Shown here piece after piece: positions 33,517-42,131 of a stretch of DNA of 64,000 nucleotides. Source of the stretch: Sphaerulina vaccinii (Eukaryota; Ascomycota; Dothideomycetes; Mycosphaerellales; Mycosphaerellaceae). The position numbers and the translations under genes were made by a program. The stretch spans positions 1,488,001-1,552,000 of the forward strand of contig JAKUDP010000011.1 of assembly GCA_022570795.1 (NCBI GenBank), written 5' to 3'. The notes below the pieces were generated by a model, which made no database searches, had not been told where the DNA came from, and saw nothing but the letters and a program-made list of their open reading frames with translations. The stretch's first letter is position 1, and the number at the start of each line of letters is the position of its first letter.

Positions 33517-33664
33517 CAATAGTCGTCCGTGGCTCAGTGGCTAAGCTCATAAGTCGTTGCGCAATGCGATGCTAGGTAGCCAGTAACAAGGTTCGATTCC
33601 AGGTCATATCGTCCTGTTGCAAAATCTCTTGCGTGGTAGGCCAGCTGCTCGTGGCGATTGTTTT
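33517..33664 (+). ncRNA. Array RNA unit 1 (most tRNA-like)
   Basis: TATA-like CATATC at 33490; start CAATAGTCGTCC; perfect A box TGGCTCAGTGG at 33530; hairpin CGTTGC...GCGATG; and, unlike the other units, a perfect B box GGTTCGATTCC at 33590. The end GTGGCGATTGTTTT gives ATTG complementary to the 5' CAAT. It does not fold as a normal tRNA: the T stem is mismatched. Confidence 0.6.
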
Positions 33665-33738
33665 GCCACTTTCAGACCCGTTTTGCTCGTCCATGCCATC
33701 CATTTGGCCTCTATATAACTCTCGGGTTCCCCTAACTT

Positions 33739-33888
33739 CAAAAGTCGTCTAGCCTCCGTGGCCGAGTCAGTAAGTCGTCTTCATTGAGATGCTGACTTAT
33801 TGGCATGCCTTCATTGATCAAGTTGAGGCGGTAAAGCCTACTGGTTTAAGTGGTATGGTCTCTGCTGAATGGAGAGTCGATTCTTTTT
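33739..33888 (+). ncRNA. Array RNA unit 2
   Basis: TATATAA at 33712-33718, 27 nt before the start. Start CAAAAGTCGTCTAGCCTCC; A box-like TGGCCGAGTCAG; TAAGTCGTCT; hairpin CGTCT...AGATG; ATGCTGAC. The 3' end is the least typical (GAGTCGATTC followed by five T). Confidence 0.55.
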
Positions 33889-33967
33889 GGGCCTCTTCCA
33901 TACCAACTCTTGCTCCTCACGAATATCTTATGTTGACCTTCATACCACATCCGAATTCATCAACCTT

Positions 33968-34124
33968 CAACCAGTCGTCCAGCCTCATTGGCCGAGTCAG
34001 TAAGTCGTCTTCGTCTTCATTGAGATGCTGACTCAGTGGTAAGGTCTTATCAATCTGGTTGAGACCAGAAGGACCTCTGACAGGTCGATGACATGTCCAC
34101 TTCCAAGTGAAAGGCGATTGTTTT
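33968..34124 (+). ncRNA. Array RNA unit 3
   Basis: CATACC at 33941, 27 nt upstream. Start CAACCAGTCGTCCAGCCT; A box-like TGGCCGAGTCAG; hairpin loop enlarged by a short TCGTCT duplication; end AAGGCGATTGTTTT. GCCT near the start can pair with AGGC at the end, and CAGTC with GATTG. Confidence 0.6.
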
Positions 34125-34200
34125 GCCTCCTATTCCATCTTTTGCTTTAGCGCAACGCCTGCGCATCAACCTTCATATCCGTTTCCATAGCCTGAACATC

Positions 34201-34352
34201 CAATGATCGTCCAAGCCTCCGTGGCTCAGTTTGTAAGTCGTCTCGATCGAGATGCTGAAAATGAGAACATAAAGATATTGTTGTACTTGAGATCGAAAAG
34301 AACTCACACACTTGAGTGCATCTGCAGCTTCTTAGTGCGAGGCGATTGTTTT
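34201..34352 (+). ncRNA. Array RNA unit 4
   Basis: CATATCC at 34174, 27 nt upstream. Start CAATGATCGTCCAAGCCTC; TGGCTCAGT; hairpin CGTCTC-GATC-GAGATG; end GAGGCGATTGTTTT. GCCTC pairs perfectly with GAGGC and TGATC with GATTG (with G-U pairs). Confidence 0.62.
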
Positions 34353-34442
34353 GCCTTCCTATCACACCTTTTTGCTCCTCACACTCTCTTTGGCCACCCC
34401 ATCGCGAATGAGGTACATATACAACCTAAGCATACCATCTTC

Positions 34443-34592
34443 CAGCGATCGTCCCAGCCTCCGTGGCTCAGTCGTAAGTCGTCTAGACCAGGATGCTGAA
34501 CTCACAGAGTGATCACACTGGAGTAAGCAAAGCAAGTAGAGGGCTTTATGGCATTTACTGCACCGTGGCCAGGAGAGATAGGCGATTGTTTT
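34443..34592 (+). ncRNA. Array RNA unit 5
   Basis: CATATAC at 34416, 27 nt upstream. Start CAGCGATCGTCCCAGCCTCC; TGGCTCAGT; hairpin CGTCT...GGATG; end TAGGCGATTGTTTT. GCCT/AGGC and CGATC/GATTG can pair. Confidence 0.62.
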
Positions 34593-34677
34593 GCATCCTG
34601 TATTTCCTTTTGCGACTCTTTTTTGAGATCCTCGTGACCGTATGGAGGTATATATACGCGTCGAAAATGTCCCTTTC

Positions 34678-34832
34678 CAAGAGTTCCGTCTTGGCCGAGT
34701 GGTATGGCTGTTAAGTCGTCTCGAATTGAGATGCTGAGACTGTGGCAGTGCAACTAGAGGTCTCGAGAAATGCCCACTCAGCATGTCGTCTACCCTTGCC
34801 CTTGCTTTCCACGAAGTCGAGGCTGTTCTTTT
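34678..34832 (+). ncRNA. Array RNA unit 6
   Basis: TATATATA at 34649-34656, the core 27 nt upstream. Start CAAGAGTTCCGTCTTGG; perfect A box TGGCCGAGTGG; hairpin CGTCTC...GAGATG; end GAGGCTGTTCTTTT. GTCTT pairs with GAGGC using G-U pairs; AAGA pairs with TCTT. Confidence 0.62.
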
Positions 34833-34910
34833 GCTTCTTCTCAAGCTTTGTACTTTGGGATTACTCGGCTGGAAGTGGAGGTATATGTACGACTTTAGGA
34901 TGTCGTTCTG

Positions 34911-35061
34911 TAAGAGTTCCGTCTTGGCTGAGTGGTCTGGCTCGTAAGTCGTTCCAATGTGGGATGCTGAGTCAGTCGTACAAGGCCAGATACCGTCAGA
35001 GAACAGACTGACTGTGTGGTGACTGGAGTGAGATGGCCACGAAGGTCAAGAAGACTCTTTT
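34911..35061 (+). ncRNA. Array RNA unit 7
   Basis: TATATGTA at 34882-34889, core 27 nt upstream. Start TAAGAGTTCCGTCTTGG; A box TGGCTGAGTGG; hairpin CGTTCC...GGGATG; end AAGACTCTTTT. GTCTT pairs with AAGAC, replacing the GCCTC/GAGGC pair of unit 4: a compensatory change. Confidence 0.62.
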
Positions 35062-35139
35062 GCTACCTTCCACTTGTCGTACTTTTGCGGTAGTCGGCCG
35101 AAAGTGCAGGTATACATACGAGTCGAGAATGGCGTTCTT

Positions 35140-35288
35140 CAAGAGTTCCACCTTGGCCGAGTGGTGTGACTTGTAAGTCATTCCGTGATGGAATGCTGAG
35201 ATGGAGATTTGAGACTAGAGAGAGTCAGAGATGACCACTACCATACTTGAAGTCCACGAGCATTCCACGACGCTAAGGCGATTCTTTT
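35140..35288 (+). ncRNA. Array RNA unit 8
   Basis: TATACATAC at 35111, core 27 nt upstream. Start CAAGAGTTCCACCTTGG; A box TGGCCGAGTGG; hairpin CATTCC...GGAATG, fully Watson-Crick and compensatory to units 4, 6 and 7; end AAGGCGATTCTTTT, with CCTT/AAGG at the terminal stem. Confidence 0.62.
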
Positions 35289-35346
35289 GCTTCTTTTATG
35301 TCCACTTCTCACATTCATGAACACTCTATATAATCCGTCTTCCATC

Positions 35347-36705
35347 TTACACATCCCCAAACTCCTTCTTCACTTTGATCCTCATCGGTCTCCTACAAGG
35401 TTGGATCGTATTCGGAATAGGATACTTCACATCCAACCATCTACTATGCAGCTGTCCCACAACCACACTGGGGATCATATACAATAGCATCCCTGAGGGA
35501 AGACCACAGCCTACGAAAAAGAAGAGACCAGCCATCCAGAGTCTAAACTTCTGACCAAGAGTGAGGCTGCTGGTAAGAGAGCCGCGAACCTTGGCTTTGG
35601 TTTTGTTCTCTTCGCGCAGCTTATCTGCTAGGGCGAAAGCGATGTTAATTTCTTCTGTTTGTTTGGCCGCGGATGTGGTGACTCTTTTATTGCTGGTACT
35701 TGGAGTGGATATCTCTCGTTGTTTCAGTTTCGAAATCGTGTGGGACTTGGTGTTGCGATTGAAGACTCCAGTGAGCATTGTCAGGCTGAGGATTAATGGT
35801 AGGATGTAAGTCGAATCTGGCAGAGCGAGGTTTTGCGCCCATGATACGCCCTCGACAAGCATGGTCGGATCGAGACTGTCTGCATAGGTCTTTGCCGTCT
35901 GTCCAAGCAGTTCGAAATGGTAGGCTGGGTCGAGAAGTTTAGGGTCGACTAGAACGTCACCAGCTGAAGAGGCGTAGATCTCTGCTTGACCATTCGCGGC
36001 TGCTTGTGCGGCTTCCATCCGTTCTGCGAGGATCTCTTCGGGACTGAGTATCGGCTCCGCAGCCTTCTTCGAAGCTGAATCGTTCGAGAGGCTCTTGAGC
36101 GCCGACTCAAAAGGTGATATAATCATACTCAGCAATCCTTCTCTATGTCCACACTTTACTCGTATAGCTTCAGCGAACATGATCAACATTCCAAAATTGA
36201 CAAAAGAAGCTGGAGTGAAGACTGGAGCTTTGAAGCGTTTCCCAATCCTATGACTTTCTCTCAAATTGTACCACATCTGATATGCTGCGAACCTGATCCC
36301 CAATGCGGTCTTTGGTACTATTCTTCCATTCTCCTCCATTCGCTGCACATAACTCAGCATCGCCTCCCTTGCTTTCACCTTGCCCACATTGCTCGTAAGA
36401 GGTGACAGATATGTGCGGACTATAGCTCTCTTCCGCGCTGGTAGCGCTCCCAGATAGTAGCCGATTGTGCATCGTACTAGTACGGCGGTGACTGGAATGG
36501 CGTCGTACCATGGTATTCCAAGTCCGTGAACAGCATCGAGAACTGCAGCTGGTCCAGCGACGACAATGTCTGTGAGAGACTTTCGAGGAGTGGTTGATGA
36601 GAAGCTTCTTCGGGGGAGAGATCGGGCGTAGATGGAGCTTCGTAACGCCGGCGGGAGTTGAAGGAGTTGTGCTCTCGACATGCCACTGCCTAGGACTGAG
36701 GCCAT
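35347..36705 (-). CDS. cox18: Mitochondrial inner-membrane insertase, Cox18/Oxa1 family
   Basis: A single-exon 452-residue protein. The N-terminal 40 residues are Arg/Ser-rich with RRSFSSTTPR, a mitochondrial presequence. The first membrane segment with IPWYDAIPVTAVLVRC (about residue 65) is the usual start of the YidC/Oxa1/Cox18 fold. Further hydrophobic segments are at about 165-180 (ASFVNFGMLIMFA), 300-320 (STYILPLILSLTMLTGVF) and 388-415 (FRLWMAGLFFFVGCGLPSGMLL). The hydrophilic insert (about 200-260) is rich in Ala/Glu. Cox18 exports the C-terminal domain of Cox2 across the inner membrane; Oxa1 itself usually has a long coiled C-terminal ribosome-binding tail, which is lacking here, so Cox18 fits better. 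Its stop lies about 60 bp from the last array unit. Confidence 0.82.
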   Translation of the reverse strand: MASVLGSGMSRAQLLQLPPALRSSIYARSLPRRSFSSTTPRKSLTDIVVAGPAAVLDAVHGLGIPWYDAIPVTAVLVRCTIGYYLGALPARKRAIVRTYLSPLTSNVGKVKAREAMLSYVQRMEENGRIVPKTALGIRFAAYQMWYNLRESHRIGKRFKAPVFTPASFVNFGMLIMFAEAIRVKCGHREGLLSMIISPFESALKSLSNDSASKKAAEPILSPEEILAERMEAAQAAANGQAEIYASSAGDVLVDPKLLDPAYHFELLGQTAKTYADSLDPTMLVEGVSWAQNLALPDSTYILPLILSLTMLTGVFNRNTKSHTISKLKQREISTPSTSNKRVTTSAAKQTEEINIAFALADKLREENKTKAKVRGSLTSSLTLGQKFRLWMAGLFFFVGCGLPSGMLLYMIPSVVVGQLHSRWLDVKYPIPNTIQPCRRPMRIKVKKEFGDV

Positions 36706-37071
36706 GGCTTTCCCTTTCCCTCTCCTCTACCTCCTTCTTTGATGAAGAGAGCTGTATGAAGATGTATGAGATGGCAGAGACTATATTACGCGTGTGATGG
36801 TGTGAAGCAGAGTAGAGACTTATGATACTGTAAGCTTTCGAGACCCTGCATCAGCTGTCGATCGCCGTTGCATGTGACGAAAGCTGTTTGTTGTCAGTCA
36901 GTTCAGTCACTCTCTCCTTCTTCTCTTCATGAGAGGCCAATATATCAGACATAGTCGACAACATGCCCGGACGGATCATATTTACCCTCGTCATTGTTAA
37001 ACGAAGAGGCCCCCAAGCAGTGCGCGTAGTCTGGTAGAGCCTGACCTGGCGCAGAAGTATATACTTTGGTT
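36706..37071. promoter_or_regulatory. Divergent promoter region, Cox18-like and Alg11
   Basis: The 366-bp space separates outward-facing start codons at 36705 and 37072. No specific site recognised. Confidence 0.4.
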
Positions 37072-38811
37072 ATGAGTGCAGCTCAATATCAGAATCGCTC
37101 TCATAACATGGCCCTGGTTCTACTTAACGTGGGGCTGGGACTGGCGGTACTAGCCTACTTCTTCTTACCTGCTGCACTATACCAGATAGGCAAGATCATT
37201 GGCGCCATCATCACCAGCAAGACACAGCACAGGAGGGACATCCTGATCGAAAGAGCAGACAAGGAGGACAACGAGCAGAAGGAGAGCAAGGCGGCAGGAC
37301 ACAAGACCACAGCTTCGTCGAGTAGTTCTCTATCTAGCGAGTGGGACAAGGTGAACGAAGAGGACGATCGAGACACAACCCCAGTTCCAACTTCCGACTA
37401 CAGAGGTGTGATTGGCTTCTTCCATCCTTTCTGCAATGCAGGTGGAGGTGGGGAAAGAGTGCTCTTCGCTGCAATATTGGCTACACAACAGCGGCATCCA
37501 AACGCTCTCTGTGTAGTCTATACTGGCGACAACGACGCCGACAAAGCGAAGATCTTGCAGAACGTCCAGGACCGTTTCGACATCGAACTCAACCCAGCTA
37601 GAGTCGAGTTCCTGTACCTGCAGACAAGAGACTGGGTTTTGGCGAGCAGATGGCCGCACTTCACACTTCTTGGACAGTCTTTTGGGAGTCTGATTCTAGG
37701 ATGGGACGCTTTCACTCTGCTCGTGCCTGACATATTTGTGGACACCATGGGATACGGCTTCATCCTTGCACTATGCCGCTTCTTCTTCCCGAGAGTACCA
37801 ACAGGCGCATATGTGCACTACCCAACAATATCAACAGATATGCTACGATCACTACACAACACGACAGGCAACCACGGCCTCAACTCCGGCCAAGGCACAG
37901 GCTTCAAGGGCTGGGTGAAGCAATTCTATTGGGAATGCTTCGCATGGCTATATCGCAGGGTTGGCGGGAACGTAGATGTCGTAATGACTAACAGCACCTG
38001 GACACAAAACCACATCACTCAGCTCTGGGCCAGAGCAAGAACGAAGCACAGGCTACAACATCCCATCCAAGTCGTCTACCCGCCCTGCGCAGTCGAGGAG
38101 ATTCAGAAGAAGATCCCTGTCGACCAGGACAGCGAGAAGATCAGAACAAACAACATTCTCTACATTGCTCAGTTTCGACCGGAAAAGAAGCACGAAGACA
38201 TCATCGAAGCTTTCCACCTATACTTGCGCCATCACCACACCGACACTCCAGTCGAGAAACGCCCGAAGCTCATCCTCATTGGCAGTGTCAGAAATGACAC
38301 AGATGACGAGAAGAAGGTCTACAAACTCCGCTTGCAGGCTCAGGAAGGCTTCAAGGACAGTGTTGACTTTATCGTAAATGCCAAGTACACTAAAGTAGTG
38401 GAGCACTTGAAGAGCAGTTCTGTGGGAGTGAATGGAATGTGGAATGAACACTTTGGCATTGGAGTCGTGGAATATCAAGCTGCAGGGCTTATAGCTGTTG
38501 TGAACCACAGCGGAGGTCCTAAAGAGGATATTGTCGTTGATATCGACGGCGCACCAACAGGTAACTCATCACCCTCGCCACTTCCATCTTCTGCTTTACT
38601 GACTGATTGAATGACAGGCTTCCATGCCTCCACCCCCGAAGAATTCGCAGACGGCTTCCATAAAGCTCTGTCCCTCTCGACCGACCAAGCCTTCGCAATG
38701 CGCCTCAGAGCACGCAAAAGCTCTTTACGCTTTTCAGAGAGAGTGTTCGCAGATGCTTGGTTACAGCAACTAGCTCACTTAATCACTCTTGAGGCCGATA
38801 AGCGAGGATAG
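37072..38811 (+). CDS. alg11: GDP-mannose alpha-1,2-mannosyltransferase Alg11
   Basis: Two exons: 37072-38560 and 38618-38811, 560 residues. An N-terminal membrane anchor (ALVLLNVGLGLAVLAYFFLPAALY type, residues 13-36) is followed by a charged linker and two GT-B Rossmann domains. Family motifs: FFHPFCNAGGGGERVLF, PTGAYVHYPTIS, VMTNSTWTQNHI, YIAQFRPEKKHE and NEHFGIGVVEYQAAG (the C-terminal GT4 EX7E-type region). Alg11 adds the fourth and fifth mannoses to the dolichol-linked N-glycan precursor on the cytosolic face of the ER. The 57-nt intron (GTAACT, TACTGACTGATTG, GACAG) joins DGAPTG to FHASTPEEFA. A start at 37072 (ATGAGTGCA) is the first ATG. Confidence 0.95.
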
Positions 38812-38835
38812 ACGGCTCGCTTCAAGGAGGGAGTT

Positions 38836-39115
38836 ATGGATTGTATTCGTCATACGGTCAGAGCTATGCTGGACGCTTGGGACTATGAGATGGGTGGCGT
38901 GCTTCCAGATGATGACAGCGACCAGGGCAGTGAAGAGGATAGCAGCGGCAGTGAATATAAGAGCTGTACTTCGGAGAGGATGATGACAGCGACCAGGGCA
39001 GTGAAGAGGATAGCAGCGGCAGTGAATATGAGGAGCGGGCAACGGAGATGGAAGACGAAATGGCAGTACACCGAGCGCTGCGTGAGCGAGGAAGATCATT
39101 ACGACGTGAATAGAT
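38836..39115 (+). pseudogene. Small acidic open frame disrupted by a 71-bp duplication
   Basis: Starts ATGGATTGT, 25 bp after the Alg11 stop, and encodes an acidic Asp/Ser/Glu stretch (PDDDSDQGSEEDSSGSEY). A 51-bp block at 38908-38958 recurs at 38979-39029, an offset of 71 bp. Because 71 is not a multiple of three, the first copy runs out of frame into basic sequence, while the second copy reads the same acidic residues in another frame and ends in a charged tail with a stop near 39115. Either a small gene was broken by a tandem duplication, or the block is non-coding. Unrecognised family. Confidence 0.35.
38908..39029 (+). repeat. Tandem duplication, 71-bp offset
   Basis: Two copies of a 51-bp block beginning GATGATGACAGCGACCAGGG, at 38908 and 38979. 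Near-perfect identity suggests a recent event. Confidence 0.85.
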
Positions 39116-39728
39116 AGGATGCACACTGGACTGGACTGGACATGCATCGTTATGATACCCTCATTCCACTTGAAATGCGAGAAAGAGTTGAGTACCTTCT
39201 ACTTTGAAAGATCCCAGTTCAAGGTCAATCTTCTTCTTCGATCGAATTCTATCATTCATACAGCACAAATGGGGGTATACCAACAGTCCTAGATTTGTGA
39301 GCAATGCTCGCGAACTCCTCGTAGCTGATTCGAGCTTCGGTGGCACGGACCACCTCTAGCAGGCGCTGCTCGTTGCTCGCACTGCTCGTCTGAGTATGTG
39401 TGTCTATCGAGTATGTGTGTTGTCGAGTATGTCTAGTCTCAAAGTAGAAGGGAAGAACAAGGAGAGTAGTGACTATTAACGCGCTTCAAAGGGCGATCGT
39501 TTTGTCCAAGCTTTTGCTGCATTCCCTACATTTCTACATTTGCGTATCAAAACTTCACTATCTTGGTTGGTCGGCTAGGCAAGTGAGTCGTAGTCCTGAT
39601 TTCGGAGAGATATGAGCGATGGTCCTGCTCCTGCTTGCACAGCTCATAGCCGATCTCCACTACTTCATCAACTACTCTTCTCGATGCTCAACGACTTGCC
39701 TCTCTCCAATCTCCTCTCCTTCTATCTC
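39116..39728. other. Intergenic region with possible relics of the RNA array
   Basis: Contains AGGGCGATCGTTTTG at 39489-39505, similar to the 3' block of the array units, and TCTTGG...GTGAGTCGTAGTCC at 39563-39595, similar to their A box and GTCGT region. A short CGAGTATGTGTGT repeat is at about 39390-39440. No gene seen. Confidence 0.35.
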
Positions 39729-41599
39729 TTAAATTTGCCAACACAGAGCCTTCTCTTCCCGTCGTGGAAGATACTCAATCACCATCTGCTTGCCGTTTTC
39801 GTCTTCGAGGTCCAGTCGATACATTAGCTCCGGATTCTCTAGACAATCGGCGGAAGACGAAGCTTTTATAATCTTCATCCCATCTCTCAAACGTGCTCGC
39901 CATGCTGTGGACTCCTTTTGGACGCCAGTCATGGTCCAAGTCCGGAGGCTGTTTCTATCGAAGCCATACTCCAAGACCTGCATATCATGTCTCACAAAAG
40001 GCATGCTCCCGAGAGAAACGTCACTATAGTCAAGCGTCTTGCCTTCGAGCATAGCATCAAAATACTCTCTCCAATGAAAGCCATGAATCACATCATCAAG
40101 ACACGAAAGCCAATCTCCACTTCGCACTTTCTCTCCCCTCCTATATCTTTTCGCAAGAGAAATGATGATCTCATCTAGTGGCCCATTCGTCTCGATACCG
40201 AGTCTACCTGTTGCGAGCCGGAGCTGGCTATCGATTAAGAGCAGATAGGCATTGCCGCGTTTGTAGGAGATCCATTCGGCGTACCAGTCGTTGAAGAACT
40301 CTTTGGCTGCTTCGGTGATTGGCATGTTGATGCGAGGACTTGTGAAGTAGGCTTGTATATGGCTATTCATTGTTGCGAGCATGTAGCTGTAAGGCATGAG
40401 ATTGAAGCGATAGGGTAGGATTGCGGAGTAGAATTCTGCTATGCCTGAACCAAACCAAATCAATTAGCAGGGACCGATGTGATGGAGGGTGAGGGACACT
40501 ATGCTCTATATCTGAAGGAGCTCTGCTTGGCAAGCAGGACACGAGGTAAGGCTTGAAGTCCAGGATTGAGATCGAAGATCTCTCCAAGCTCCAGCCTACC
40601 AGGGCTATGGGCTCAGAGACAGAGTGGTCAAGACGGACTCGCGCTTTTCAGAGATAGTCCCTTACCTTCGTCGTACCAAGCATTATCATACTCTTCATTC
40701 TCTTCAAGATCTATTAGGGCGAAACTATGCACCATTTCGTGCGTTGACAGCCTGACCAATGACCACTCTGTTTCGTCTTTGTTGGAATCGCAGTATTCGA
40801 TCACATAGCTGCCGAGGAAACCTGTCCCTCCGAAGGCTAGGAGACTGTGCCGGAAGAATACTTTGTATGTTTGGCCTAAGTCTTCGAAGTGTTCGGCCAT
40901 CTTGGGATATAGCTTGGCACTATACTTCGTCATAAAGTCCAGGTTCGGGTACAGCGAGCCAAACCAGTGGCTCGTTGAAGGCTGATCGTGGTTCGGAGCC
41001 TGGGGATAGGAATGGATTGGACCGACCATGTATACTGTCTTATACAGCGTATCTGCAGATCCTATTCGCTTATGTGGTCCAGGACCCTCTCCAAAGCTCC
41101 AGACGTATCTTGTGTTTGATGGCGTTTCATCGGGTCCCACATTCCACTCCACCACGTTTTCGTACTCTCTGTCGGACAAGTATTGCGGCAGGAGCCAGTA
41201 TCCAGCTCCTAGTAGGCCATCTTGGTCTCGTCGAAGGTCCCATCTTGCTCCTAATGGCGTGTGCTTGTCTACGATACGCGCTTGAATGGTGTACGCAAGT
41301 GTTAAATTTCCAGTAGTTGCTCGAGAGAAAGACCAATGCTGAGATCGTTCTGGACCTGCCGATGGAATGTCTTGGAAGAGAACATGAAGTACACCTTCTG
41401 CGTCTTCGACATGGATATCAGCTTGACTGAGGTCTGGACCTGGTACGTTGCCACCGAACAAGATAAATGAGAATGCTGACTGGCGGGCTTTGATGTTCGG
41501 ACTTGAGATCTTCAAGTGGACGGATAGGGCACTGGCACCCTGATTGTCGAAGTGTGGTGTTAGACGGACGTGGATGAGTGAAGGCTCTGGCGGTGACAT
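39729..41599 (-). CDS. M61-like (gluzincin) metallopeptidase
   Basis: Two exons: 41599-40666 and 40444-39729, 549 residues. The 221-nt intron (GTAAGG...TTCAG) is the longest coding intron in the window. Splicing joins WYDEG to IAEFYS, completing the zinc site: HEMVH at residues 287-291 supplies two His and the catalytic Glu, and the Glu of DEG (311) is the third ligand, the HExxH plus downstream Glu arrangement of gluzincins. An N-terminal beta-rich domain (1-250) and C-terminal helical domain fit the M61 glycyl-aminopeptidase type. No signal peptide is evident. Substrate is unknown. Expected residues are all present, so it is likely active. Confidence 0.8.
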
Positions 41600-42131
41600 G
41601 GCTCTGCAATACGATCTCAGAATCTGACACTGCGTTGTCTCCGACGAGGGTGGCGCAGATGTCGATGGTTATTGGAGAGCTTGCCTCATGCGCTCGCGAG
41701 AATTGAAAAGCACTACGGTGCCGTGCTCAGAGATGTAGCGCAGGAGAATCTCGAGCCGAAAGTTCAGAGAGTGAGCCGTGTTTCCAGTCTCTGGGAAGGC
41801 TCATATATTGAAAACCGCTGGCTTGTTTCGATGGACACACTTAACAGTGGTTGTATGTGATAGTACTTCGGTCTTGTTATTGGTCTATACGTACGTGAGT
41901 CAAGTTGTAAGTTGTTGCCTGGAAGTTGGTATTGCTCAATCGAGACGAAGCTTTCCGCATCACTCAACTGCCGCCCATGCGAACGTGATGTGTTCGGAGT
42001 TCGGCAGCAGCCGAGCGAGGAGGTCTCCAGGTCAAGTCCAACAGCCTTGTCTTCGTACACTCCCGTCCTCTTCAACTCTGCCTTGCCTTCCTCCACCATG
42101 TCCACGTGTCGATTTCCATTCCATCGCACTC
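41600..42131. other. Intergenic region
   Basis: Promoter of the M61-like gene and 3' flank of the BTB gene. No supported feature. Confidence 0.4.

Larger units (their letters stand above)
33490..35333 (+). repeat. Tandem array of eight ~230-bp small-RNA-like units
   Basis: Eight direct repeats with start-to-start distances of 222, 229, 233, 242, 235, 233 and 229 bp. Each contains, in order: a TATA-like element; 27 nt later a start motif CAA(T/G); a tRNA-like A box TGGCYNAGT; TAAGTCRTY; a hairpin; ATGCTGA; a variable middle of about 80 nt; GGCGATTGTTTT or a variant. Units differ a lot in the middle, so the array is old. Conservation is confined to promoter-like and structure-like positions. 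A ninth TATATAA at 35327-35333 has no RNA unit after it because the Cox18 3' end begins there. Confidence 0.85.

Noticed and set aside
33517..33605. A functional tRNA gene in array unit 1
   Set aside because: A and B boxes are perfect, but the T stem and acceptor stem do not pair and the spacing is wrong; treated as tRNA-like only.
33739..35288. Box C/D snoRNA cluster (ATGCTGA resembling box motifs)
   Set aside because: No RTGATGA C box near the 5' end, and the terminal stem with T-run and A box fits a Pol III transcript better.
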